Translations under genes and position numbers: made by a program
Shown here: in pieces, positions 1 through 6,337 of the stretch
Position numbering within the stretch: position 1 is the first letter of the stretch
Layout of the letters: every line of letters begins with the position of its first letter
The notes under the pieces: generated by a model
The model's database searches: none
What the model was told of the DNA's origin: nothing
Seen by the model: the letters and a program-made list of their open reading frames with translations, nothing else
Assembly (NCBI GenBank): GCA_015486655.1
Contig: WFRF01000218.1
Location: forward strand, 1 to 18,775
Direction: 5' to 3'
DNA from: Caldifarciminota bacterium
GTDB taxonomy: Bacteria; Hydrothermota; 32-111; QNBC01
DNA length: 18,775 bases

Positions 1-717
1 GAAGGGGGGATTGTAAGCATTGTGGCAAACAATGTCATTTTATCGGGTAGTGAAGGTATTCCTCTTTCGCCGGGGAAATATATAAAAATAGAAATAATCG
101 ATGAAGGAAAGGGAATTCCGGAGGAAATAATAGATAACATTTTTGATCCTTATTTTACAACAAAAAAAATGGGAAGCGGATTAGGGCTTGCAACTGCACA
201 TTCTATTATAAAGAATCATAACGGTTTTATATCGGTAAAATCTGAAATCGATAAAGGTACAAAATTCACAATTTATTTACCTGCAACGGAGCAAATAATA
301 AAAGAGAGAAAAACGGTTTTTAATAAGAAAACAGACGCAAGTGCAAAAATACTCGTAATGGATGATGAGGAAATGATCAGGGAAGTCGTGGGTGAGATGT
401 TAAAAATTATCGGTTACGAAGCGGATTTTGCAAAAGACGGAGAAGAAGCGATTGCCAAGTATTCCAATGAATTAAATAAAGGAAAAGGATACGATGCAGT
501 TCTGTTGGATTTGACCATACCGGGAGGGATGGGAGGTAAGGAAGCCGTAGCAAAATTATTAGAAATTGATCCCAACGCAAAATGTGTAATAGTAAGCGGC
601 TATTCGACGGACGTAATAATAAATGAATATAGAAAGTACGGATTTAAAAATGTCATTTTAAAGCCTTTCAGAATGGATGAATTAAAATCCGTTTTAAAAG
701 AAGTTTTAAACGATTAG
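1..717 (+). CDS. Hybrid sensor histidine kinase, C-terminal part (5' end outside window)
   Basis: The reading frame is open from base 1, so the gene is cut by the window edge and the GTG at 22 is not a real start. The first ~95 visible residues are a GHKL/HATPase_c domain: G1 box DEGKGIP, F box IFDPYFTTK and G2 box GSGLGLATAHSII. A short linker leads to a CheY-like receiver beginning ILVMDDEE, with the phospho-acceptor Asp encoded at 508-510 (VLLDLTIPGG), the Ser of IVSGYS and the Lys of LKPF. This order fits hybrid kinases with a C-terminal receiver, which pass phosphate on through a phosphotransfer partner or use the receiver to tune the kinase. The sensor region and dimerisation/His domain lie upstream, so the signal is unknown. 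The gene ends in tandem TAG stops (715-720). It is separated from the operon that follows by 343 bp with its own promoter, so the two are probably transcribed separately. Confidence 0.93.
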   Translation, partial: EGGIVSIVANNVILSGSEGIPLSPGKYIKIEIIDEGKGIPEEIIDNIFDPYFTTKKMGSGLGLATAHSIIKNHNGFISVKSEIDKGTKFTIYLPATEQIIKERKTVFNKKTDASAKILVMDDEEMIREVVGEMLKIIGYEADFAKDGEEAIAKYSNELNKGKGYDAVLLDLTIPGGMGGKEAVAKLLEIDPNAKCVIVSGYSTDVIINEYRKYGFKNVILKPFRMDELKSVLKEVLND

Positions 718-800
718 TAGAAAATCTTCGGTTACATTATTTCCTCTTTCCTGCTTTTAAAGTTTTACTAAAATGCATTTGATTTGTTCTTAAAGTTGTC

Positions 801-821
801 ATTCCGGACTTGATCCGGAAT
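801..821. repeat. 21-bp palindromic repeat (dRS3/REP-like layout)
   Basis: Arms ATTCCGGA (801-808) and TCCGGAAT (814-821) are perfect reverse complements around a 5-nt loop, CTTGA. The layout (ATTCC, short centre, GGAAT) resembles the short dispersed palindromes seen in many bacterial genomes, such as neisserial dRS3. Whether this copy belongs to a family in its own genome cannot be judged from one window. No T-run follows, so it does not look like a standard terminator. Confidence 0.7.
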
Positions 822-877
822 CTAATTACCTATTACTTCTTACTTCCCATTTCTTAGTTCTTACTTATAAATGAATT

Positions 878-894
878 CCCCTCGGAAAGAGGGG
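878..894. repeat. GC-rich hairpin 1 in the intergenic element
   Basis: CCCCTC (878-883) pairs with GAGGGG (889-894) across the loop GGAAA. G·T pairs could extend the base of the stem (876-877 with 895-896). No T-tract follows on the plus strand. On the minus strand it is followed by AT-rich sequence, so weak terminator activity in that direction is possible but would serve no visible gene. Confidence 0.6.
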
Positions 895-898
895 GGGA

Positions 899-912
899 CT
901 GACGAATGTCAG
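899..912. repeat. Hairpin 2 in the intergenic element
   Basis: CTGAC (899-903) and GTCAG (908-912) are perfect complements around the tetraloop GAAT. It sits 4 nt after hairpin 1 and is followed by GGACGGGG. The two stems together form the structured core of the element. Confidence 0.6.
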
Positions 913-1010
913 GACGGGGTGTTCTAAGATAAGTAAGAAGTGAAAAGTAGGAACTGAGAATTAAATTTGTAGTTGTTCGTAACTATTCAATCTATCATGC
1001 AATAAATCAA

Positions 1011-1039
1011 TTGACTTATATCCCATTTTTAATTATAAT
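1011..1039 (+). promoter_or_regulatory. Sigma-70 promoter of the glnA-led operon
   Basis: A -35 box TTGACT (1011-1016, 5 of 6 to consensus) and a -10 box TATAAT (1034-1039, 6 of 6) are separated by exactly 17 bp. Transcription would start near 1045-1047, leaving only about 15 nt before the first gene. No sigma-54 (-24/-12) elements were seen, although glnA genes are often controlled that way in proteobacteria. This is the only strong promoter I find in the window. Confidence 0.75.
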
Positions 1040-1052
1040 ATCGCCAATAAAT

Positions 1053-1060
1053 AAGGAGGT
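1053..1060 (+). promoter_or_regulatory. Perfect Shine-Dalgarno for glnA; favours the second ATG
   Basis: AAGGAGGT is fully complementary to the usual 16S rRNA 3' end but directly abuts the ATG at 1061. Spacing from GGAGG is 1 nt to ATG 1061 and 4 nt to ATG 1064. The second codon is therefore the more likely initiator; the protein would lose one Met. Confidence 0.65.
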
Positions 1061-2401
1061 ATGATGATCGATATCAATAAATTGATAAGTGATGAAAATG
1101 TTAAGTTTATTGACATAAAATATTCGGATTTGGCGGGGATTTTCAGACATGTAACTTTACCGGTTTCTTATCTTGAAAAAGCATTGAAAAACGGTGTCGG
1201 ATTTGACGGCTCAAGCGTTGTAGGATTCAGTTCTTCAGGGAAGAGTGATTTGATTGTAAAGCCCGATATGGAAACGGCTCACATCGACAGATTGTCCGAG
1301 ATTAAAACGCTGTCCTTTATCGGGAATATATACAATACGGACGGGACACGCTTTAAAATGGATCCGAGATACATCCTTGAAAAAACACTGGATTATTTAA
1401 AAAAGCAAAATGTTTGTGACAGTGTGAAATTTCTGCCCGAACTTGAATTTTATATTTTTAGAAACATTGAAGTCTCAAATGATAAACTGAATACATACGT
1501 TAGAATTGACAGTGATGAACAGGATATTTTCAAATCTTACAACGGAAAGTCCTATCATGCTGATGCTCCGAGAGATCTATACTTTAATTTTAGGTCATAT
1601 GCCTGTGAAATGTTGGAGGAAATGGGAATAAAGGTAAAATATCATCATCACGAAGTGGGACGTTATTCACAACATGAGATAGAACTCCAATTCGATACGG
1701 CAATCAGAACTGCGGATAATTTACAAATAGCGAAATATTACCTCAGGAATTTGGCATTAAATAACGATTTGATTCTGACTTTTATGCCGAAACCCATTTA
1801 CAATGAAGCAGGAAACGGACTGCATTTTCACCAGTATCTGGAGAAAAACGGATTTTCAATTTTTGGAGACAAAAAAAATATACTGAGTGAAATAGGGCTT
1901 AACTATATAGGGGGAATAATAAAGCACGGAAGAGCCCTTTCAGCTCTTACAAACCCATCCACCAATTCTTACAGAAGATTAAATTCCGGATTTGAAGCTC
2001 CTGTGAACTTACAGTATTCGGAAGGATGCAGAGAAACGGCGATAAGAATACCCGCATATATAAAAGACATAAAGAGCATTGATATTGAGTTTAGGCCGCC
2101 TGATGCCACAAGTAATCCGTATTTGGCTATTGCCGGTATGTTGTTGGCAGGCATTGACGGTATACGAAATAAAATTAACCCCGGTAAAGCGGCAATATAC
2201 GGGAAAAAGTACAGAAATGCAAAAAGAATACCATTGAACCTCGATGAAGCGATAGGAGAATTTGAAAAAGACAATAAGTTTCTGACTGATACCGGAGTTG
2301 TGGGCCATGACTTTATTAAAAAATGGGCCGAAATCAAAAGAAAAGAAAGTGCTGAAGTTAGTTTTCATCCTCATCCTTATGAATTTGAGATTTATTTCTA
2401 A
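1061..2401 (+). CDS. glnA: Glutamine synthetase, type I, short form
   Basis: Makes glutamine from glutamate, ammonia and ATP in the cytosol; normally a dodecamer. Its 446 residues match short GSI enzymes. Visible landmarks are FDGSS (48-52, flap Asp), LPELEF (125-130), SQHEIEL (203-209), GNGLHFH (251-257, ammonia/glutamate pocket), NPSTNSYRRL (298-307), Arg324, and EFRPPD (343-348), so the catalytic set looks complete. The position matching the adenylylated Tyr of beta-type enzymes reads AIY (378-380) rather than NLY, and no adenylyltransferase is nearby. Control by adenylylation is therefore doubtful. Oddities: the segment usually reading YSxRNRS is YSEGCRE (319-325), and the segment after FDGSS has GKSD where ESD is usual. 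It is the first gene after the promoter; its stop overlaps the next start as TAATG. It could be a related gamma-glutamyl ligase, but the retained motifs favour true GS. Confidence 0.88.
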   Translation: MMIDINKLISDENVKFIDIKYSDLAGIFRHVTLPVSYLEKALKNGVGFDGSSVVGFSSSGKSDLIVKPDMETAHIDRLSEIKTLSFIGNIYNTDGTRFKMDPRYILEKTLDYLKKQNVCDSVKFLPELEFYIFRNIEVSNDKLNTYVRIDSDEQDIFKSYNGKSYHADAPRDLYFNFRSYACEMLEEMGIKVKYHHHEVGRYSQHEIELQFDTAIRTADNLQIAKYYLRNLALNNDLILTFMPKPIYNEAGNGLHFHQYLEKNGFSIFGDKKNILSEIGLNYIGGIIKHGRALSALTNPSTNSYRRLNSGFEAPVNLQYSEGCRETAIRIPAYIKDIKSIDIEFRPPDATSNPYLAIAGMLLAGIDGIRNKINPGKAAIYGKKYRNAKRIPLNLDEAIGEFEKDNKFLTDTGVVGHDFIKKWAEIKRKESAEVSFHPHPYEFEIYF

Positions 2402-2832
2402 TGAGAGCTGTTATACAGAGGGTTAATTTCTGCAATGTTAAGGTAAATAACGAAACTGTTTCGGCAATTGACAAGGGTATTTTGATATTGATTGGAATCG
2501 AAAAAAGTGATACATTAGATATTGTAGAAACTTATTTTTCTAAAATTCTGAAATTGGGTATATTTAAAGATGAGAAAGGAAAGATAAGTAAGACTGTTTT
2601 GGATGAAAAATGTGATATTATGATAATATCACAAATAACGTTAATAGCAAATTTGAATAAAGGGAAGAAACCGGATTTTTCGAAATCGGCGGAAGTAAAA
2701 GAGGCGAAGAGATTGTATAAAAGTTTTGTTGATTTTTTTAAAAATACCGGTCTTAATGTTAAAACAGGAATATTTGGTGAATATATGAGAGTTTCTCTTG
2801 AAAATGACGGACCTGTTACATTTATATTGTAG
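2401..2832 (+). CDS. dtd: D-aminoacyl-tRNA deacylase
   Basis: Hydrolyses D-amino acids (and mischarged glycine) from tRNA, a cytosolic proofreading step in translation. The length of 143 residues is standard for the DTD fold. It begins MRAVIQRV, carries the first signature as SQITL (77-81; usually SQFTL) and the second as NDGPVT (135-140), which contains the cross-subunit GP dipeptide that enforces chirality. KPDFSKSA (90-97) matches the usual RPSF-xx-A segment, and TGIFGEYMRVSL precedes the second motif as expected. The ATG shares one base with the glnA stop (TAATG) and has no recognisable Shine-Dalgarno, so translation probably depends on reinitiation after glnA. Confidence 0.95.
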   Translation: MRAVIQRVNFCNVKVNNETVSAIDKGILILIGIEKSDTLDIVETYFSKILKLGIFKDEKGKISKTVLDEKCDIMIISQITLIANLNKGKKPDFSKSAEVKEAKRLYKSFVDFFKNTGLNVKTGIFGEYMRVSLENDGPVTFIL

Positions 2833-2840
2833 GCGGATTT

Positions 2841-3695
2841 ATGAGAAGTATGACAGGTTACGGAACTGCTGTAATTGATGAAGACGGTTATCAGGTAAAG
2901 TGTGAAATATCTTCAATAAACCATAGATATTTTGAGGCTAAAATTGTTTTACCCGAGAGTTTTGAGAATTTAAAAACGGAGTTGTCACAGTACATAAGAA
3001 ACATTTGCATAAGAGGGAAATATTATGTAAAAATTTCTCTTACCGGTGATAAAAATGTAATTCCCGGTATTAATATGGATAAGGTGGATTCATATATTCA
3101 ACTTTACAAAAAGTTGAGCGAGAAAATTAGTTTCAGTGAGATAGATTTTGTTTCATTTCTGTCACTTCCCGATGTAATTTCCATTGAGAAAGTCGAACAG
3201 GATGATTTTATCGATAAGTTTAAAAGGGTTATTGACGAAGCCATTGTCTCCATGAATCTTATTAAAGAGGAAGAAGGCAAAGCCATACAGGATTTTATTC
3301 TCAATGAATTGATGATAGTGAGCGATCTCATAGGGAGAATAAAAAAAGCATCAAAGGAATTGAAGGCGAAAAAAATTGAAACCGTTAAGAGCAAAGTAAA
3401 GGAGTTGCAACTTAACGATTTGCCGCAAAATTGTATTGAGCAGGAAATTGTTTTTCTTTCGGACAGATATGACATAAGTGAGGAGATACAGAGATTGGAG
3501 ACCCACATGGAAAATTTAAAGAAGATTTTAAACGAGGAGCATGCCGGGAAAAAGATGGGGTTTCTCTTGCAGGAAATGGGGCGCGAGGTGAACACAATCG
3601 GTTCGAAGTTGCAGGACAGCACAATATCTTTTGAGGTTGTAAAAATAAAAGACAGCCTTGAAAAGATAAGGGAGCAGGTTCAGAATGTTGAATAG
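2841..3695 (+). CDS. yicC: YicC-family endoribonuclease
   Basis: YicC-family proteins are ring-shaped RNases; in E. coli YicC is linked to decay of small RNAs and to stationary-phase survival. The protein opens with the family hallmark MRSMTGYG and continues SSINHRYFE. It closes with the conserved C-terminal block FLLQEMGREVNTIGSK (about 242-257) followed by ISFEVVKIKDSLEKIREQVQN. The length of 284 is close to the usual ~290. The middle (about 150-230) is rich in Lys and Glu and likely helical. It overlaps the start of gmk by 11 nt; the yicC-gmk-rpoZ order is a recurrent arrangement in bacteria. The specific RNA target here is unknown. Confidence 0.93.
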   Translation: MRSMTGYGTAVIDEDGYQVKCEISSINHRYFEAKIVLPESFENLKTELSQYIRNICIRGKYYVKISLTGDKNVIPGINMDKVDSYIQLYKKLSEKISFSEIDFVSFLSLPDVISIEKVEQDDFIDKFKRVIDEAIVSMNLIKEEEGKAIQDFILNELMIVSDLIGRIKKASKELKAKKIETVKSKVKELQLNDLPQNCIEQEIVFLSDRYDISEEIQRLETHMENLKKILNEEHAGKKMGFLLQEMGREVNTIGSKLQDSTISFEVVKIKDSLEKIREQVQNVE

Positions 3696-4323
3696 TAACG
3701 GTTTCATTGTAGTCATAGCAGCCCCCTCGGGTGCAGGTAAAACAACGATTTGTCATGAAATTGAAAAAAGAAGGGATGATATTGTTTATTCTATTTCCGC
3801 AACAACAAGACCGAAAAGGCAGAATGAAAGGGATAAAATCGATTATTACTTCAAAACCGAAGATGAATTTAAACGGATGATAAATGCGGGAGAATTCGTG
3901 GAATGGGCTGTTGTTCACGGGAATTATTACGGGACCCCTAAAAACAGCATAAAAGAGCTGATTGACGGGAATAAAATTGTTATAATGGATATTGATGTCC
4001 AGGGGGCAAGAAGCATACGAAAAGTATTTCCCGATGCATCCGTACTTATATTTGTAATGCCTTCCGATGTAATGAGGCTGAAAGAACGCTTATTCAAAAG
4101 AAAACAGGATAATTTGGAAACCATAAAAACCAGATTGGCAAATGCCAAAGAGGAGATAGATTGTATAGACGAATTCGATTACATCGTAATCAACAATGAA
4201 TTGGAAAAAGCCATTAAGGATGTTGATAATATCATAAATGCCGAAAGGTTAAAAACATCAAGAAATAAAAAACAGATAGAAAAATTTAAGGAGGATCTTA
4301 AAGATGAAGAAAGAATTCTTTAG
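3685..4323 (+). CDS. gmk: Guanylate kinase
   Basis: Converts GMP plus ATP to GDP plus ADP in purine nucleotide supply. The P-loop is APSGAGKT (13-20). The GMP-binding segment SISATTRPKRQNE (36-48) is followed by DYYF (53-56), FVEWAVVHGNYYGTPK (71-86) and DIDVQGA (102-108), all in the family order. The length of 212 is typical. A GGAG at 3671-3674, 10 nt before ATG 3685, supports this start inside the end of yicC. The C-terminus (about 180-212) is a charged Lys/Glu tail carrying the rpoZ ribosome-binding site in its coding sequence. The gmk-rpoZ pairing is conserved widely, for example in E. coli. Confidence 0.97.
   Translation: MLNSNGFIVVIAAPSGAGKTTICHEIEKRRDDIVYSISATTRPKRQNERDKIDYYFKTEDEFKRMINAGEFVEWAVVHGNYYGTPKNSIKELIDGNKIVIMDIDVQGARSIRKVFPDASVLIFVMPSDVMRLKERLFKRKQDNLETIKTRLANAKEEIDCIDEFDYIVINNELEKAIKDVDNIINAERLKTSRNKKQIEKFKEDLKDEERIL
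4288..4295 (+). promoter_or_regulatory. Shine-Dalgarno for rpoZ inside gmk
   Basis: AAGGAGGA lies 8 nt before ATG 4304, within the last codons of gmk. It is one of the strongest ribosome-binding sites in the window and fixes the rpoZ start despite the 20-nt overlap with gmk. Confidence 0.75.
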
Positions 4324-4534
4324 CGTGGAAGAAATATGGGAAAAATATCCCAATAAGTATCTTGCCGTTATATTGACTGCAAAGAAAGCCAGGGAGATCA
4401 ACCAGGAGTATGTGGATGCAATGAAAATGGAAGAAGCCATAGGCGGAATTATAGACAGACCTAAGGAAAAGCCGACTATTCTGGCACTGACAAGTATATT
4501 AGAGAACCCCATAAAAATTGAAAATGAAAAATAA
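4304..4534 (+). CDS. rpoZ: RNA polymerase omega subunit
   Basis: The small omega subunit binds the beta-prime subunit and helps RNA polymerase assemble; in many bacteria it also forms part of a ppGpp site. At 76 residues it is in the usual range. The conserved helix is KYLAVILTAKKAREIN (18-33), matching the family's NRYxLVxxAAKRARQ pattern. KPTILALTSI (56-65) matches the usual C-terminal KPTxxALxEI segment. It overlaps gmk by 20 nt and coaBC by 11 nt, which suggests coupled translation of the three proteins. Gene position next to gmk supports the assignment of this short ORF. Confidence 0.93.
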   Translation: MKKEFFSVEEIWEKYPNKYLAVILTAKKAREINQEYVDAMKMEEAIGGIIDRPKEKPTILALTSILENPIKIENEK

Positions 4535-5690
4535 TATATTAATAGGGATCTCGGGTGGAATCGCAGCATATAAGATGCCCGGGTTGGTGAGATTATTCGT
4601 AAAAAACGGTTATAACGTTAAGGTTGTATTAACAGATAATGCCCGCCTTTTTGTTACAAGGGAGACTATTGAGGTGCTGTCCGGGAATGATGTTTATTCG
4701 GATGAATTGTCGGACAGGGATATCATTGATGCAATTCATATTGAACTGTCAAAATGGGCTGATGTTATTTTAATTGCCCCCGCTACATTTAATACGATAG
4801 GGAAAATCGCTTCCGGTATTGCGGATAATCTTCTCACAAGTGTTGTGGCGGCATCGGACCATAAAAAAATAGTATTGTCGCCGAGCATGAATGTTAATAT
4901 GTGGGATAATCCTATACTTAAAGAAAATTTAAAAAAACTGAATAATTTGGGGATTAACGAAATTAATCCCGGTAAAGGTTATCTTGCATGCGGAGATACG
5001 GGAGAGGGGAGATTGCCTGACATAGAAATAATATTTGCTCATGTAAAGAGACATCTGGAAAAAGATAATTGGTTCATGGGCAAGAAATATATCGTTACAG
5101 CCGGCGGAACCGAAGAAGATATTGATCCCGTGAGGGTGATATCCAATAAATCATCGGGGAAGATGGGTATTGAAATAGCAAAGCAGCTCTTTTTTAAAGG
5201 AGCGGATGTTCTTGTCATAAAAGGAAGAACGGATGTTTCGGTACCGAAATATATTAACTATATTGAAGCAAAAAATACGAAATCAATGTTAAACTCAATG
5301 GAGAAGAATATTTCGGAGAATACGAGAATTGTAATGGCTGCCGCGGTATCCGATTTTGTTGTTAAAAACAAAGCAAAAAAGAAATTCCATAAGGATGAAT
5401 TGAAAACAATCGAACTAAAAGATAATATTGATATAATAAAATCAGTAAGCCGTAAATATGCCGTACCCATAATCGGATTCGCACTTGAAAACGGAATAGA
5501 TATGACAAAAGCAAAGAGAAAATTAAAAGAAAAGAAACTTAATGCCATAATTGTGAATGATGTTTCGGCAATAGGGAGTGAAAATTCAAAAATAAGGATT
5601 CTTAAAGACAGCGGGGATATAACTGAAGAGATATCCGGGACAAAGGAAAAAGTGGCGGAAGTAATTGTAAGTGAATTGAGAAATATATAA
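4524..5690 (+). CDS. coaBC: Bifunctional phosphopantothenoylcysteine synthetase/decarboxylase
   Basis: Catalyses two central steps of coenzyme A synthesis: CTP-dependent joining of cysteine to 4'-phosphopantothenate, then FMN-dependent decarboxylation to 4'-phosphopantetheine. Numbered from ATG 4524, the CoaC half has GISGGIAAYK (8-17), active-site His72 (IHIELSKWAD), PSMNVNMW (120-127; usually PAMN) and the flexible lid Cys156 in LACGDTGEGR. The CoaB half starts near 188 with VTAGGTEEDIDPVR, SNKSSGKMG (207-215) and later MAAAVSDF. The length of 388 is close to the usual ~400. An in-frame TTG at 4518 would add two residues, but ATG 4524 starts with the expected basic residues followed by the hydrophobic first strand and is preferred. 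The gene overlaps rpoZ by 11 nt; its stop overlaps the next ATG as TAATG. Confidence 0.96.
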   Translation: MKNNILIGISGGIAAYKMPGLVRLFVKNGYNVKVVLTDNARLFVTRETIEVLSGNDVYSDELSDRDIIDAIHIELSKWADVILIAPATFNTIGKIASGIADNLLTSVVAASDHKKIVLSPSMNVNMWDNPILKENLKKLNNLGINEINPGKGYLACGDTGEGRLPDIEIIFAHVKRHLEKDNWFMGKKYIVTAGGTEEDIDPVRVISNKSSGKMGIEIAKQLFFKGADVLVIKGRTDVSVPKYINYIEAKNTKSMLNSMEKNISENTRIVMAAAVSDFVVKNKAKKKFHKDELKTIELKDNIDIIKSVSRKYAVPIIGFALENGIDMTKAKRKLKEKKLNAIIVNDVSAIGSENSKIRILKDSGDITEEISGTKEKVAEVIVSELRNI

Positions 5691-6337
5691 TGGAGCGATA
5701 CATAAATTTAAAAAGAGCTTTGGGACAAAAATATTTTATTATAAAAGATGAGATGAAACCGGAAAAGAACAGTGATTTTGAGAGAAAAAGAGCCCTAATG
5801 ATTGAGATTTACAAGGAGCTTAAAAATTGCAGAAAATGTCCATTGCATAAAACAAGGACTAAATTTGTAATAGGGGCGGGCAATGTCGATGCCGATGTCG
5901 TTTTTATCGGAGAGGCGCCCGGCAGAAACGAAGATTTGCAAGGTTTGCCTTTTGTGGGAAGAGCGGGCAATTTACTTTCCAAATACCTGAATGAAATAGG
6001 TTTAAGCAGAGAAGATGTGTTCATAACAAACATCGTAAAATGTCGCCCTCCAGGGAACAGAGATCCGCTGGAAGAGGAGATTAACGCCTGTTTCCCGTAT
6101 TTAACAAGGCAGCTTGATATAATTGCCCCAAAAATTATAGTGACATTGGGCAGATATTCTCTAAGTGCGCTTTTGGGAAGAGAAGTTAAAATTATGAAGG
6201 AGAGGGGGACCATCATAGATTTCAATGGAATAATGCTCCTGCCTATGTTGCACCCCGCAGCGGTTTTACGTAACGGCGGATTAAATGATAAGATGAGGGA
6301 TGATTTTATGCTTTTGAAAGAGGTGATAAGCAGATGA
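5690..6337 (+). CDS. Uracil-DNA glycosylase, type 4 (Fe-S)
   Basis: Family-4 UDGs remove uracil from DNA and carry a [4Fe-4S] cluster. Four candidate ligands are visible: Cys47 and Cys50 (NCRKC), Cys118 (IVKCRPPGNR) and Cys134 (INACFPYL). The active-site block is GEAPGRNEDLQGLPFVGRAG (74-93), and the second motif is LHPAAVLRN (187-195, His188). The family core is about 170-190 residues; here it follows a ~42-residue N-terminal extension rich in Lys and Glu. Such extensions are common in bacterial members, which are often annotated as phage SPO1 DNA polymerase-like. The gene sits just before dnaB, with an ATGA overlap (4 nt), putting base-excision repair and replication in one transcription unit. 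No strong Shine-Dalgarno is present. Confidence 0.93.
   Translation: MERYINLKRALGQKYFIIKDEMKPEKNSDFERKRALMIEIYKELKNCRKCPLHKTRTKFVIGAGNVDADVVFIGEAPGRNEDLQGLPFVGRAGNLLSKYLNEIGLSREDVFITNIVKCRPPGNRDPLEEEINACFPYLTRQLDIIAPKIIVTLGRYSLSALLGREVKIMKERGTIIDFNGIMLLPMLHPAAVLRNGGLNDKMRDDFMLLKEVISR

Larger units (their letters stand above)
835..955. repeat. Composite intergenic element with flanking inverted repeats
   Basis: Bases 835-856 and the reverse complement of 934-955 match at 17 of 22 positions by eye. The inner bases 858-868 (TTCTTACTTAT) and 929-939 form a perfect 11-bp inverted repeat in a second register. Both arms are built from CTTACTT-like units. They enclose a G-rich core with two hairpins. 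This is the structure expected of a small non-autonomous or REP-like repeat; no transposase is present. A target-site duplication was not identified. Confidence 0.55.
718..1060. other. Intergenic region with repeats and operon promoter
   Basis: This is the only non-coding stretch over 300 bases. No plausible ORF or tRNA is seen. From left to right it holds: a short plain stretch after the kinase gene with no clear intrinsic terminator (no GC stem followed by a T-run); a 21-bp palindrome (801-821); imperfect inverted repeats (835-856 and 934-955) enclosing two GC-rich hairpins (878-894 and 899-912); and a promoter (1011-1039) with a Shine-Dalgarno site (1053-1060) for glnA. Base composition changes sharply at the G-rich core (about 878-920) against AT-rich flanks, which suggests an inserted repeat element. 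Confidence 0.8.

Noticed and set aside
878..912. Hairpins as an intrinsic terminator of the kinase gene
   Set aside because: Both stems are followed by G-rich sequence rather than a run of T, and they lie about 160 nt past the stop codon.
801..955. CRISPR array or riboswitch in the intergenic region
   Set aside because: There are no regularly spaced direct repeats, and the structured part lies upstream of the predicted transcription start, so it is not in the glnA leader.
3412..3918. 168-codon open frame on the minus strand across yicC and gmk
   Set aside because: It lies opposite two well-supported genes, has no recognisable domain or ribosome-binding site, and its composition is what the reverse of AT-rich coding sequence yields. 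Other long minus-strand frames (such as 1969-2337, 5809-6225 and 11743-12128) were rejected for the same reason.
4518..4523. TTG start two codons before the coaBC ATG
   Set aside because: No ribosome-binding site favours it, and ATG 4524 gives a standard CoaBC N-terminus.
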